Positions 1-8,688 of a stretch of DNA of 64,000 bases are shown here, piece by piece. Below the pieces are notes generated by a model. That model searched no databases, was not told where the DNA came from, and was given only the letters and a program-made list of their open reading frames with translations. The position numbers and the translations under genes were made by a program. Position 1 is the stretch's first letter. Every line of letters starts with the position of its first letter. Source of the DNA: Pseudomonas sp. S09G 359 (GTDB taxonomy: Bacteria; Pseudomonadota; Gammaproteobacteria; Pseudomonadales; Pseudomonadaceae); the NCBI RefSeq assembly GCF_002843605.1, contig NZ_CP025263.1:5175501-5239500 (forward strand). Direction: 5' to 3'.

Positions 1-402
1 CAAGGCGCCGATCACGTGATCGTGTCCACCGATGCCGAGCAGATGAAAGCCGCTGCCGGCAGCTTCGACTTCCTGCTGGACACCATCCCGGTGCAGCACG
101 ACCTGAACCCCTACCTGGATACCCTGCGCTTTGACGGCGTGCATATCCTGGTCGGCCTGATCGAGCCTGTAGACCCACCGGTACATGCCGGCAAGTTGGT
201 AATGAGCCGCCGCGTGCTGGCCGGTTCGTTGATCGGCGGCATTGCCGAAACCCAGGAAGTCCTGGATTTCTGCGCCGAGCATGACATTACCTGCGACATC
301 GAAATGCTCGACATCCGCCAGATCAACGAGGCCTACGCCCGCATGATCGCCGGCGATGTGAAGTACCGCTTTGTCATCGACATGGCGACCCTGAAGGCCT
401 GA
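1..402 (+). CDS. Zinc-type alcohol dehydrogenase, C-terminal part (cut by window start)
   Basis: The open frame enters from the left edge and ends with TGA at 400-402, so only the last 133 residues are here. They show the end of a medium-chain dehydrogenase Rossmann domain (the TIPVQHDLNPYL segment and VGLIEP) and a C-terminal catalytic-domain tail ending in GDVKYRFVIDMATL. This pattern is typical of the YahK/cinnamyl-alcohol-dehydrogenase-like NADPH-dependent aldehyde reductases. The zinc ligands lie upstream of the window, so substrate and metal content cannot be judged. It converges with the IclR gene with no spacer: the two stop codons sit side by side in a 20-bp palindrome. Confidence 0.85.
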   Translation, partial: QGADHVIVSTDAEQMKAAAGSFDFLLDTIPVQHDLNPYLDTLRFDGVHILVGLIEPVDPPVHAGKLVMSRRVLAGSLIGGIAETQEVLDFCAEHDITCDIEMLDIRQINEAYARMIAGDVKYRFVIDMATLKA

Positions 403-412
403 TCAGGCCTTC
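393..412. other. 20-bp palindrome spanning two convergent stop codons
   Basis: Bases 393-412 form a perfect palindrome centred on TGATCA. The TGA of the dehydrogenase (400-402) and the reverse-strand TGA of the IclR gene (403-405) make up its centre. There is no T-tract on either side, so it is not a classical intrinsic terminator, but the transcripts of both genes would end their coding parts in the same hairpin. Confidence 0.6.
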
Positions 413-1206
413 GCGCCCAACTCCGCTGACAGCCGCGCTGCAACCTGTTTGATCACAGGGATCAGCTCGGCCATTTTTTCCAGCGGCATGTAGGGCACGG
501 TACTGGCGATGCTGATGCCGGCGACGATACGCCGGCTGGCATCGCGCACCGGTGCTGCGACACAACGGATCGACGGTTCGTTGTCTTCCAGGTCGAACGC
601 GTAACCGCCCACCACATACTCACGCATGCGCTGCTCGAACTGCGCCCAGGACTGCTCCGGGTGCTGCGGCCATTGCAGGTTTTTCCCACCCGCTGGCTGG
701 CTGACTTCGTACAGGCGCTGCCACTCCTCCACCGTGTCATCCAGCAACAACGCCTTGCCGATCCCCGTGCGCGCCAACGGCATGCGATGGCCAACCCGCG
801 AGCGCATTTCCGGGCCGTTGCGGCCGGGGTTCTTGTGCAGGTAGAGCACGTCGTCATATTCGCGAATAGCCAGGTGGATGGTGTCGCCGGTCAGCGCCGA
901 CAACTCATCCAGATACGGTATGGCCAAGGTCACCAACGGCAGTTCTTCGCGCGCCTGAAACCCCAGCTCGATCAATTTTGGCCCCAGCAGGTAGCCGACT
1001 TGCGGCACCACGCGCAGATAACGCTCGTCCACCAGGCAACTGGCCAGGCGGTGCGTGGTGCTGCGGGTGGTGCCGATGCGCCGGGCGATCTCTTTGAGAT
1101 CCCGCGCACCAGCCGCCACGGCTTGCACCACGCCCAGGCCACGCAGCAGGGTCTGGGTGCCGGTGGGCGCGGCGTCTTTGACGGGGGGTTGGACGGTTTC
1201 CTGCAT
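403..1206 (-). CDS. IclR family transcriptional regulator
   Basis: This 267-residue protein has the IclR layout. A winged helix-turn-helix covers about residues 18-80 (LKEIARRIGTTRSTTHRL is the recognition region) and a GAF-like effector domain runs from about 95 to the end, with the typical GKALLL segment and the closing GISIASTVP stretch. IclR proteins bind a small metabolite and repress or activate catabolic operons. It is the last gene on the strand of the araFGH/SDR operon, separated from araH only by a REPIN, so it is the likely regulator of that operon. The palindrome over the operon's -35 box is the natural candidate operator. The ATG at 1206 has only a weak ribosome binding site. Confidence 0.9.
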   Translation of the reverse strand: MQETVQPPVKDAAPTGTQTLLRGLGVVQAVAAGARDLKEIARRIGTTRSTTHRLASCLVDERYLRVVPQVGYLLGPKLIELGFQAREELPLVTLAIPYLDELSALTGDTIHLAIREYDDVLYLHKNPGRNGPEMRSRVGHRMPLARTGIGKALLLDDTVEEWQRLYEVSQPAGGKNLQWPQHPEQSWAQFEQRMREYVVGGYAFDLEDNEPSIRCVAAPVRDASRRIVAGISIASTVPYMPLEKMAELIPVIKQVAARLSAELGAKA

Positions 1207-1271
1207 ATCGGGCCTATAAGTGTGAAAGCGCGGGCATTATGGCAAATACCAACCTTCAATACATTGGAGAT

Positions 1272-1398
1272 CCAATGTGGGAGGGGCGGTGCGACGACTC
1301 GGCTTGCCCCCGATGACGGTGGGTCAGCTACCGATGTGTTGACTGACACACCGCATTCGGGGGCAAGTCGAATCGTCGCACCGCCCCTCCCACATTGG
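1272..1398. repeat. REPIN (paired inverted REPs, extended GGTGCGACGA variant)
   Basis: Two inverted REP units of about 50 nt face each other between araH and the IclR gene. The arms carry GTGGGAGGGGCGGTGCGACG and its complement, with small mismatches, around a spacer of about 28 nt. The insert GGTGCGACGA(T/C)TCG between the GGGAGGGG head and the CTTGCCCCCGAT tail sets this variant apart from the usual elements here; the same variant occurs at 41597-41720. It is probably a non-autonomous RAYT-mobilised element. Confidence 0.85.
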
Positions 1399-1424
1399 AA
1401 CCTCTGTGTTGTTGAAAACTGCGC

Positions 1425-2390
1425 CTAGCGCTGTTTCATACGGTCGATAATGACCGCCAGCAACAGGATCGAACCCCGGATCACATACTGGTAAAAGGTG
1501 TCGATGTTCTTCAGGTTCATCGCATTCTCGATGATCGCCAGAATCAGCACCCCGGCGATCACATGGCGGATCATGCCGATGCCGCCGCTCAACGATACCC
1601 CGCCGAGGACGCAGGCCGAAATCACCGTCAGCTCAAAACCCTGGCCGATCATCGGCTGGCCCGAGGTCATGCGCGAGGCAAGGATCACCCCGGCCAGTGC
1701 GCCGACCAGCCCGTGCACGGCAAAGATGATGATCTTGGTGCGGTCGACATTCACGCCCGCCAGCAGCGCCGCTTCCTGGTTGCCGCCGATGGCCATGGTG
1801 TTGCGCCCGTAGGTGGTGTAGTTGAGCAGCCAGCCGAAGAACACAAAGCACACGATGGTGATGATGATCGGCACCGGCACGCCCATCAGTTGGCCGTTGC
1901 CGAACACGAAGAAGCCTTCATCCATTACACCCACGGCCTTGCCGTTGGAGAAGATATAGGCCAGGCCGCGCACGATCTGCATGGTCGCCAGCGTCGCGAT
2001 CAACGCATTGATACGCAGCTTGGCAATCACGATGCCGTTGATCAGCCCCACCACCAGGCCCATGGCCAGGGCCGCCGACACGCCAAGCACCACGCTGTCG
2101 GTGTCGCGGATCACAATCCCGGCCACCACCCCCGCGCAGGCGATCACCGAACCCACCGACAAGTCGAAGTGCCCCGACGCCAGGCAGAACAGCATGGTGC
2201 ACGCGGCGATGCCCACGGTCGAAATCGCCAGGCCCAGGCCACGCATGTTCAGCGGCGAGAGGAAGTTGTCGATAAACACCGCGCTGAGCACAAAAATACT
2301 CAACGCCGCCAGCAGCATCACCCAGTCATCGAGGAACTTGCGCTGGTTGAAGCCCGGCCAGAAGCCCTTTGCAGTTTTAACTTCAGACAT
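1425..2390 (-). CDS. araH: L-arabinose ABC transporter permease AraH
   Basis: This is a 321-residue inner-membrane permease of the BPD_transp_2 (ribose/arabinose/galactose) family with about ten hydrophobic segments. Family marks are the SVGSVIACAG stretch after the second segment and GGVSLSGGIG near residue 265. A TTG upstream is also in frame, but the ATG at 2390 is preceded by AGAGGG at 7-8 nt and is chosen. It would form the membrane channel for AraF-delivered sugar powered by AraG. It is third in the operon SDR-araF-araG-araH, 19 nt after araG. Confidence 0.92.
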   Translation of the reverse strand: MSEVKTAKGFWPGFNQRKFLDDWVMLLAALSIFVLSAVFIDNFLSPLNMRGLGLAISTVGIAACTMLFCLASGHFDLSVGSVIACAGVVAGIVIRDTDSVVLGVSAALAMGLVVGLINGIVIAKLRINALIATLATMQIVRGLAYIFSNGKAVGVMDEGFFVFGNGQLMGVPVPIIITIVCFVFFGWLLNYTTYGRNTMAIGGNQEAALLAGVNVDRTKIIIFAVHGLVGALAGVILASRMTSGQPMIGQGFELTVISACVLGGVSLSGGIGMIRHVIAGVLILAIIENAMNLKNIDTFYQYVIRGSILLLAVIIDRMKQR

Positions 2391-2409
2391 ACCCAAACCC
2401 TCTTATTCT

Positions 2410-3909
2410 TCAAGCCCGCGAACGCGGGAGTGCCAGTTGCAGCAGGCGTGCTTCATCTGCCTGGTCGCGGGTCAGTTCGCCGGTCAGGGCGCCTTCGCTC
2501 ATCACCAGGATGCGGTCGGAGATGCCCATCACTTCCATCAAATCGCTGGACACCACGATCACCGCAATGCCGCTGGCGGCCAGGTTGTGGATGATCTGGT
2601 AGATCTCCGACTTGGCGCCGATATCGATGCCACGGGTCGGTTCGTCCAGCAGCAAGACTTTCATCGGCATCGACAGCCAGCGGCCGAGAATGGCTTTCTG
2701 CTGATTGCCGCCGGACAGGTACATGATTTTCTGTTCAGCATTCGGCGTTTTGACTTTCATCGCCTTGATCTGCTGGTCGGCGTTGCCTTTTTCCCAGCCC
2801 TCACGCAACAGCCAGCCAAAGGTCGAATGCGCACCACGCGCACTGATATTGATGTTTTCGGCGACGCTGGACAGCGGGATGATGCCTTCCTTTTTGCGGT
2901 CTTCCGGGCACAGCAGCACGCCGGCGGCGATGGCATCACGGGGCGAGCGCAGGTGCAGGTTTTCACCGCACAGTTGCAGGCTGCCGGCACTGGCGCGCTG
3001 CAAACCACTGAGCAAGCGGAACAGCTCCGTACGCCCGGCCCCCACCAGCCCGAACAGGCCAAGAATCTCGCCCTTGTGCACCTGCAGGCTGACCGCCTCG
3101 CGCAAGCCTGGGCCGAGCAAGCCCTGGACTTTAAGTGCCACCTCGCCGTGCTCACGCGGGCGGTAGTCATAGATATCCTGGATATCGCGGCCGACCATGC
3201 AGGTCACCAACTGGTCGTGGCTCAGCGTGCTCATGTCGTCAAAGGTGCGCACGTACCGGCCGTCCTTGAACACCGTGACCGCGTTGCAGATGCGGAACAC
3301 TTCTTCCATGCGATGTGACACGTACAACACCACTTTGCCCTCATCGCGCAGGCGCGTGATGATTGCCATCAGCCGGTCGATTTCCCGCGCGGACAGGCTG
3401 CTGGTGGGCTCATCGAAGGCAATCACATGGGCACCACGCGACAGCGCCTTGGCGATTTCCACCAGTTGGCGCTGACCAAGGGACAGGCGCCCGAGCTTCT
3501 CGTCCGGGTCGATTTCATCGGCCAGGCCTTTAAGGCACGCCAACGCCTGCTTGCGCAGCAGGCTGCGATTGACCACACCAAAACGCGTCGGCAAATGCCC
3601 GAGGAAGAGGTTCTCGGCCACGCTCATTTCCGGCACCAGGTGCAGTTCCTGGTGGATCACCGCCACGCCGCTGGCAATGCTGTCGGCAGCACTCTTGAAG
3701 TCCATGGTCTGCTCGCCGATCTGCAGCGTGCCGCTGCTCGGCAGGTAGGCGCCGCCGAGGATTTTCAGCAGTGTCGACTTGCCCGCGCCGTTCTCGCCCA
3801 TCAGCGCATGCACCTCACGCGGCCGCGCTTCAAAGCTGATCTGCGCCAGGGCTTTGACACCGGGAAACTCCTTGCCGATGCCGTTGAAACGCAGGGCCGC
3901 GCCGGTCAT
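2410..3909 (-). CDS. araG: L-arabinose ABC transporter ATP-binding protein AraG
   Basis: This 499-residue protein contains two ABC cassettes in tandem, as usual for sugar importers of the RbsA/AraG/MglA type. The first has Walker [10 protein letters not shown] at 38-46, the signature [15 protein letters not shown] and Walker [13 protein letters not shown]. The second has a degenerate P-loop, signature [15 protein letters not shown] and Walker [13 protein letters not shown]. The ATG at 3909 overlaps the TGA of araF (ATGA), which indicates translational coupling; an in-frame GTG 6 nt upstream is less likely. It hydrolyses ATP on the cytoplasmic face of AraH. Confidence 0.94.
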   Translation of the reverse strand: MTGAALRFNGIGKEFPGVKALAQISFEARPREVHALMGENGAGKSTLLKILGGAYLPSSGTLQIGEQTMDFKSAADSIASGVAVIHQELHLVPEMSVAENLFLGHLPTRFGVVNRSLLRKQALACLKGLADEIDPDEKLGRLSLGQRQLVEIAKALSRGAHVIAFDEPTSSLSAREIDRLMAIITRLRDEGKVVLYVSHRMEEVFRICNAVTVFKDGRYVRTFDDMSTLSHDQLVTCMVGRDIQDIYDYRPREHGEVALKVQGLLGPGLREAVSLQVHKGEILGLFGLVGAGRTELFRLLSGLQRASAGSLQLCGENLHLRSPRDAIAAGVLLCPEDRKKEGIIPLSSVAENINISARGAHSTFGWLLREGWEKGNADQQIKAMKVKTPNAEQKIMYLSGGNQQKAILGRWLSMPMKVLLLDEPTRGIDIGAKSEIYQIIHNLAASGIAVIVVSSDLMEVMGISDRILVMSEGALTGELTRDQADEARLLQLALPRSRA

Positions 3910-4886
3910 TTCCACAGCCCGATTTTGCTCAACTCTTCCTTGAAGTTGGCGCGGGTAATCAGGGTGACGTTATCCAGCGCGGTGAACTTGGCCGGCTCGG
4001 TGCCTTTGGTGACCCACTCGAACATCGCGCTGGCGGTTTTGTAGCCGGACGCGTCCGGGCTCAGCAGCATCGAGCCGTAGAAACCGGTATCTGACTTCTT
4101 AAGCTCCTCAATGGCGTCGGTGCCGTTGATACCCACGCCAATCACGTTGGCCGCCTTGAAGCCGGCGCTTTCAGTGGCGCGCACGCCTCCGAGTACGGTG
4201 CTGTCGTTCATGCCGCCGATCAGCAGGTTTTTCGCGGTGCCGGGCAGTTTCACCAGGGCTGAGTTGGTGGAATCCATGCTGCCGGGGACGTCGAGGGTTT
4301 TCTGCGCGCTGAACAGGATATGGTCAGCCGGCAGGCCGGCGGCCTTGAGGCCTTCTACCGAACCGTCGGTGCGTTTCTTGCCGGTTTCCAGCTCGTCGAA
4401 GGTGTTGATCACGGCGTAGGTTTCTTTCCAATCCCAACCGCGTTTTTTCGCCTCGGTGGCCATGGCCTCGCCCTGTTTCTGGCCGATCTTGTAGGCGTCC
4501 AGGCCGACGTAGGGCACGTCTTCCATGGGCTTGCCCTTGGCGTCGACGAAACGGTCGTCTACCGCCAGCACTTTAAGGTTATTGAGCTTGGCCTTGGCCA
4601 TGATCGCCGGGCCCAGGGACACGTCCGGCGGGCAGATCACAAAGCCCTTGGCGCCGTTGGCGGCCAGGGTGTCGATGGCCGAGAGGGTTTTTTCGCCGTC
4701 GGGCACGGCGATCTTGATCACGGTGAAGCCTTGGTCCTTGCCGGCTTTTTCGGCGAAGGCCCATTCGGTCTGGAACCAGGGTTCTTCGGCCTGCTTGACC
4801 AGGAAGCCGATCTTGACTTCCTCGGCCAGCGCCACGCTGCTGAATGCCATCGCCAGCGCCACAGCGCCTAGAGTCTTCTTGAACAT
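3906..4886 (-). CDS. araF: L-arabinose-binding periplasmic protein AraF
   Basis: This 326-residue protein begins with a Sec signal peptide; cleavage is expected after VALA at residue 21. The mature part reads [19 protein letters not shown], followed by [12 protein letters not shown] and [15 protein letters not shown], which match the E. coli AraF sequence I know almost word for word. It captures L-arabinose (possibly also D-fucose or D-galactose) in the periplasm for AraG/AraH. A strong ribosome binding site (AAGGAGGTGG) precedes the ATG. It lies 32 nt after the SDR gene and overlaps araG by 4 nt. Confidence 0.95.
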   Translation of the reverse strand: MFKKTLGAVALAMAFSSVALAEEVKIGFLVKQAEEPWFQTEWAFAEKAGKDQGFTVIKIAVPDGEKTLSAIDTLAANGAKGFVICPPDVSLGPAIMAKAKLNNLKVLAVDDRFVDAKGKPMEDVPYVGLDAYKIGQKQGEAMATEAKKRGWDWKETYAVINTFDELETGKKRTDGSVEGLKAAGLPADHILFSAQKTLDVPGSMDSTNSALVKLPGTAKNLLIGGMNDSTVLGGVRATESAGFKAANVIGVGINGTDAIEELKKSDTGFYGSMLLSPDASGYKTASAMFEWVTKGTEPAKFTALDNVTLITRANFKEELSKIGLWK

Positions 4887-4918
4887 GAACCACCTCCTTC
4901 TTCTTATTAGAAAATGCT

Positions 4919-5740
4919 TTAGTCGTGGTACATCACCGAACGCCCACCATCGATCATCAGGCAGGTCGCATTGATAAAGGGCGCCTCGTCAGTCGCCAAA
5001 AACAGCGCACTCATCGCCACCTCGATCGGCTGGCCGATGCGCTTGGGCGGGTGCAAATCGAAGGCGCGCTGGCGCTCGGCGTGGGGGTCGGGGAAACCGT
5101 TCCAGTAATCGGCGTTGAGCTGGGTTTCGATATAACCCGGCGCGATGGCATTCACGCGGATGCCCTTGGGCGCGTACTCGATGCCCAGGGCGCGGGTGAG
5201 GCCGAGCAGGCCATGTTTGGCGACCGGGTACGGGAAGCAACCGGGGATGATGTGGCTGGAATGGGTGGAGGCGATATTGATGATGTTGCCGATGCCCTGC
5301 TCGATCATATGCGGCAGCACCGCGCGGCAACCGTACCAGGCGCCGTCAAGGTCGATGGCGAAGCAGCGGCGCCAGTCTTCGTCGGTCATTTCCAGTGGGT
5401 CACGGAACACATTGACCCCAGCGCAATTGACCAGCACATCCACGCGACCAAAGCGCTCGATGGCCACGTTGACCAGCGCCTGCCATTGCTCCTTGGAAGT
5501 GATATCGACGGGTTGCGCAATGATCTCGGCGCCGCGCTCGCGCCAGTGGGCGGCAACTTTCTCGACCTTGTCGCCCTGGATATCGGCAATCACCAGGCGC
5601 GCCTGCTGGGCCTGGAAACAGGCGACGATCGCCTCGCCAATGCCCTGGGCGGCGCCGGTGATGATCACCACTTTGTTCTTCAGCCGCTCGCCATAGGTGG
5701 GCTCGGGTACAGCGGGTAACGACAACGGTTGGGGCTGCAT
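4919..5740 (-). CDS. SDR family dehydrogenase of the arabinose operon
   Basis: This 273-residue classical short-chain dehydrogenase has the NAD(P)-binding TGAAQGIG at 28-35, NCAG at 105-108, and a catalytic Ser158, Tyr171 and Lys175 (YPVAK). An N-terminal extension of about 20 residues precedes the Rossmann fold. It is the first gene of the operon with araFGH, so it probably oxidises the imported sugar to its lactone, the first step of a non-phosphorylative pentose pathway. The later steps (lactonase, dehydratases) are not in the window. The exact substrate is inferred from neighbours, not from sequence. The ATG has AGGTGA just upstream. Confidence 0.88.
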   Translation of the reverse strand: MQPQPLSLPAVPEPTYGERLKNKVVIITGAAQGIGEAIVACFQAQQARLVIADIQGDKVEKVAAHWRERGAEIIAQPVDITSKEQWQALVNVAIERFGRVDVLVNCAGVNVFRDPLEMTDEDWRRCFAIDLDGAWYGCRAVLPHMIEQGIGNIINIASTHSSHIIPGCFPYPVAKHGLLGLTRALGIEYAPKGIRVNAIAPGYIETQLNADYWNGFPDPHAERQRAFDLHPPKRIGQPIEVAMSALFLATDEAPFINATCLMIDGGRSVMYHD

Positions 5741-5784
5741 CGCTTCACCTGTTTTATTTTTGGTAGTGAGTGCTGATGCAGCCG

Positions 5785-5843
5785 ACTATAAACCCATCGC
5801 TTAAAATATCTCAATATATAAATTTGCATCCCATATATTGAGA
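5785..5843 (-). promoter_or_regulatory. Promoter and operator of the SDR-araFGH operon
   Basis: Read on the minus strand, TTGAGA (5809-5814) and TATAGT (5785-5790) are 18 nt apart and form a sigma-70-type promoter with a start near 5778. A perfect 11-bp inverted repeat (arms 5809-5819 and 5833-5843, TCTCAATATAT, 13-nt gap, centres 24 bp apart) covers the -35 box. Its position fits a repressor that blocks RNA polymerase. The IclR protein encoded at the operon's far end is the obvious candidate. Confidence 0.65.
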
Positions 5844-5856
5844 GATGCGCAAAAAA

Positions 5857-5951
5857 AAATGTGGGAGGGGGCTTGCCCCCGATAGCGGTGGGTCAGCTAA
5901 ACAATTGCTGACTGACACACTGCCATCGGGGGCAAGCCCCCTCCCACATTT
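5857..5951. repeat. REPIN (GTGGGAGGGGGCTTGCCCCC type)
   Basis: Two inverted REP units flank a spacer of about 40 nt between the arabinose-operon promoter and the GNAT gene. The left unit starts with AATGTGGGAGGGGGCTTGCC and the right unit is its complement ending in CCCTCCCACATTT. It lies directly upstream of the operator palindrome. Confidence 0.9.
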
Positions 5952-5978
5952 GATCTTCAGTGTTTTCGGAAGATGGGT

Positions 5979-6458
5979 TTAACCGAGGGCAAAGTCGCGC
6001 AGCGCGTCGCCTTCCATGCGGTAGCGCACCCACTCCTCCTGCGGCTGGGCGCCGATGGATTTGTAGAAGGCAATCGCCGGTTCATTCCAGTCCAACACGC
6101 TCCACTCGAAACGGCCGCAACCGTTATCGCAGGCGATCTTGGCCAGATGACGCAGCAGCTTCTTGCCCGCCCCGCCGCCGCGTTGTTCGGGGTTGATGTA
6201 CAGGTCTTCGAGGTACAGGCAGTTGCTGCCCAGCCATGTCGAGTAGCTGAAAAAGAACACCGCAAAGCCAATCGGCAAACCATCGCGAGAGCAGATCAGG
6301 CCATGTGCCGTGGCGCCCTCGCTGAACAGGCTGCGCTCGATGTCCACCACGCTGGCGATCACTTCATGCCGGGCCTTTTCGTACTCGGCAAGCTCGGTGA
6401 TAAAAGCCAGGATTTGCGCAGCATCGCTGGGCACGGCGGGGCGAATCTCGATGGACAT
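5979..6458 (-). CDS. GNAT family N-acetyltransferase
   Basis: This 159-residue protein has the GNAT fold: beta strands GFAVFFFSYSTW and LYLEDLYINPEQRGGGAGKKLL, the latter holding the acetyl-CoA pyrophosphate loop (RGGGAG), and a C-terminal motif B with AIAFYKSIGA. The strand order resembles diamine (spermidine-type) acetyltransferases. The start MSIEIRP at 6458 fits the family better than a longer frame starting at 6488; it has AAGG about 8 nt upstream. It is monocistronic between two unrelated genes, so its substrate is unknown. Confidence 0.85.
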   Translation of the reverse strand: MSIEIRPAVPSDAAQILAFITELAEYEKARHEVIASVVDIERSLFSEGATAHGLICSRDGLPIGFAVFFFSYSTWLGSNCLYLEDLYINPEQRGGGAGKKLLRHLAKIACDNGCGRFEWSVLDWNEPAIAFYKSIGAQPQEEWVRYRMEGDALRDFALG

Positions 6459-6633
6459 GGGCGGGCCTTGGGCAATTTCAAAGGCCACATACTAAGGGGG
6501 TTTCGTGACGGATTGCAGTGCAATTTGATTACTCCGGCCTGGCGTAATGCAAGCACCAGCAACCACAGAACAAATCCTGCGGGCGTGCGTGGTAAACAGT
6601 CGGGCATAACTCCAATGACTTCCAGGCTATCCC

Positions 6634-7830
6634 ATGCATTCCACACCCGCCGTGAATACCAAGCTGTTCGCCTTGTTTTGCCTGGCCAGCTTCTTGTTGT
6701 CGCTGTCCTATGGCTCAACATTTCTGCTGTCGCTGCTGATTCATTCACGAGGCGGCAACGAGCATGATGCTGGCAGCGTGATTTCCACCGCGATGCTCAG
6801 CACCTTCGTGGCGGTGGTGCTCTCCGGGCACCTGGCCGATGCATTGGGCGCGGCGCGGGCCATCGCGGGCATGGGTCTGTTGCTGGTAGTGGCGTGCCTG
6901 GGTTTTGCCCTGACGCCGGGGTTTGGCCAAGGTTTGATGCTGTTCGGCTTGGCCCTGGGGTTGGGCTGGGGCGTGTTCTATACCTTGGGCCCGATCATCG
7001 TGACCATGCTGGTGGAGCCCAAGCAACGGGCCAGGTATTTCGCCCTGCTGTCGGGCAGCATGTTGAGCGGCATCGGTTCCGGCCCGTTGCTCGGGCGCGC
7101 CGCGAGCGCGCTGGCGCTGCCCCTGACGACCGCGTTCTATATCGCGGCCGTGGCCAGCCTGGCCGGGGTGCTGCTGTTCTGGCGGATCGGCGCACAACTC
7201 AAGCATCACGCAAACGCGCCTACCTCGAGGATTTCCTGGGCCACCAGCCGCCGCGTGCTGTCGTCCAAAGCCGCGTTCGCGATCCTGATGGTCGGCCTGG
7301 GCGGCTGTGTATTTGGCGGGCTGTCATCATTCCAGACCAGCTATGCCGCCGCGCGTGGCTTGGATTATTCGCTGTTCTTTGCAGGCTTCCTGAGCGCCGC
7401 GATCAGCAGCCGCCTGTTGATCGCCGGTTTTGTGGTCAGGCGCGATGCCTACTGGGCGGCCTGCGTGTTGTCGGGGACCATGCTCGGAGCCATCGCCCTG
7501 TTTGCCTTTGGCGTGACCGGCAACCTGAGTTACCTGCTGGCGGCTGCCACGCTGGGGCTCGGTTATGGCCTGACGTATTCCGTGATCAACGGGCTGGTGG
7601 CCAATGAAGCGCCGCCCGGCACGACGCCTCAGGCGCTGTTGCTGTTCAGCCTGGCCTACTTTGTCGGGGTGTTCGGGTTTCCTTGGTTGGCGGGCAGGAT
7701 CATCGTCGACTACGGCCTGTCGGCACTCATGCTGAGCGTACTGGCCATCGCCGCGTTGAATTGGCTGATCAGCGTGGCACGTTTGCTGGAGCGCCGGTTT
7801 TTAACACACAAAATCTTACAGGTGCGCTGA
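6634..7830 (+). CDS. MFS transporter (sugar-efflux-like)
   Basis: This 398-residue protein has about twelve hydrophobic segments and the MFS loop after the second segment (SGHLADALGAARAIAG). It closes with an Arg-rich cytoplasmic tail (LLERRFLTHK). Its length and the lack of a central insert match the arabinose-efflux/YfcJ-like MFS families. The transported compound is unknown and neighbours give no clue. The start ATG at 6634 has only a poor ribosome binding site. Confidence 0.85.
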   Translation: MHSTPAVNTKLFALFCLASFLLSLSYGSTFLLSLLIHSRGGNEHDAGSVISTAMLSTFVAVVLSGHLADALGAARAIAGMGLLLVVACLGFALTPGFGQGLMLFGLALGLGWGVFYTLGPIIVTMLVEPKQRARYFALLSGSMLSGIGSGPLLGRAASALALPLTTAFYIAAVASLAGVLLFWRIGAQLKHHANAPTSRISWATSRRVLSSKAAFAILMVGLGGCVFGGLSSFQTSYAAARGLDYSLFFAGFLSAAISSRLLIAGFVVRRDAYWAACVLSGTMLGAIALFAFGVTGNLSYLLAAATLGLGYGLTYSVINGLVANEAPPGTTPQALLLFSLAYFVGVFGFPWLAGRIIVDYGLSALMLSVLAIAALNWLISVARLLERRFLTHKILQVR

Positions 7831-7915
7831 TACCGTTCGTCGCCATCAAGGCACGAACCCGAAAGCGGGGCTGACCAATAGAGGGTAAGGACATTAATCA
7901 TATGGAGACACCCTC

Positions 7916-8248
7916 ATGAAGAATTCCAAGTTTGCCGCCCTCGCCCTCACCGGCCTGTTGTCTGCTGCGTCGCTGAGCGCCTTTGCCGCCAGCTCGACCA
8001 CCGGGCCTACCGATCCAACGCCTGACGCCACCACCGAGTCGCAGAAATCCATGGGCACCGGCCTCGACACCAATGGCGGCGCGATTATCCAACCGGGCGC
8101 CGACCCGCGCACCCAGGGTAACGACACTCAACGCCAGGCACCGGCTGCCGTCGGTAACGGCAAAATGGGCCCGTCGATCAATCAGCCCAACATCAACAAG
8201 GGCGATGACTCGAACGTGCCTGGCGCGCCAAAACAGCCGGCGCCTTAA
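7916..8248 (+). CDS. Small secreted protein of unknown function
   Basis: The 110-residue product starts with a clear Sec signal peptide (MKNSKFAALALTGLLSAASL), cleaved probably after AFA near residue 25. The mature part has no recognisable domain. It is rich in Pro, Thr, Gly, Asn and Gln and lacks cysteine, so it is probably disordered in the periplasm. GGAGAC lies 7 nt before the ATG. I do not recognise a family. Confidence 0.75.
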   Translation: MKNSKFAALALTGLLSAASLSAFAASSTTGPTDPTPDATTESQKSMGTGLDTNGGAIIQPGADPRTQGNDTQRQAPAAVGNGKMGPSINQPNINKGDDSNVPGAPKQPAP

Positions 8249-8296
8249 GGCATCGATAGGACGAACACCCGATCATTTCCCAGTGAAGAGGTACAC

Positions 8297-8563
8297 ATGA
8301 ACGTCGATAGAAACCTTGAAAAAGAAGTCCTCACCCGCCTGCTGCACGCCCACCCCAACGGGTTGGGCAAGGAGGTGCTGGATAACTACCGCGGTGAAAA
8401 GGTGGTCGCCAGTGTCTTGGCGTTTCTGCAGGACCGCGGGTTTATCAAGGATGGGCATGTGACCACCGACGCCGCCGGTGAATATTCGTTGAACCTGCCG
8501 ATCAAGCTGACCGCGTCTGGAGTGGATGAGGCGCGCAAATTGGAAGGGGAGACAAGCCAGTAA
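8297..8563 (+). CDS. Small hypothetical protein, possible winged helix
   Basis: This 88-residue acidic protein has no signal peptide or membrane segment. The order helix (LEKEVLTRLLHAHPNG), helix (KEVLDNY), helix (KVVASVLAFLQDRGFI) then a short beta hairpin (HVTTDAAGEYSLNLPIKLTASG) resembles a compact winged-helix fold, an inference from pattern only. It follows the secreted protein gene by 48 nt on the same strand and may be cotranscribed. Confidence 0.65.
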   Translation: MNVDRNLEKEVLTRLLHAHPNGLGKEVLDNYRGEKVVASVLAFLQDRGFIKDGHVTTDAAGEYSLNLPIKLTASGVDEARKLEGETSQ

Positions 8564-8584
8564 GCCCGAGACACGCCGCAATAC

Positions 8585-8677
8585 AATGTGGGAGGGGGCT
8601 TGCCCCCGATAGCGGTGTGTCAGTCAGCTGATTTTTCTCTGACCCACCGCTATCGGGGGCAAGCCCCCTCCCACTTT
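8585..8677. repeat. REPIN (GTGGGAGGGGGCTTGCCCCC type)
   Basis: Inverted REP pair between the convergent small hypothetical gene and the PfkB kinase gene. Outer arms read AATGTGGGAGGGGGCTTGCC and the complement; the inner parts (CGATAGCGGTG...CACCGCTATCG) also pair. It may double as an end-of-transcript structure for both convergent genes. Confidence 0.9.
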
Positions 8678-8688
8678 TTGACCTCCAT

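Noticed and set aside
1563..3318. Long plus-strand frames opposite araH and araG
   Set aside because: They are mirror frames of high-G+C coding DNA; composition is unnatural and no ribosome binding site precedes them.
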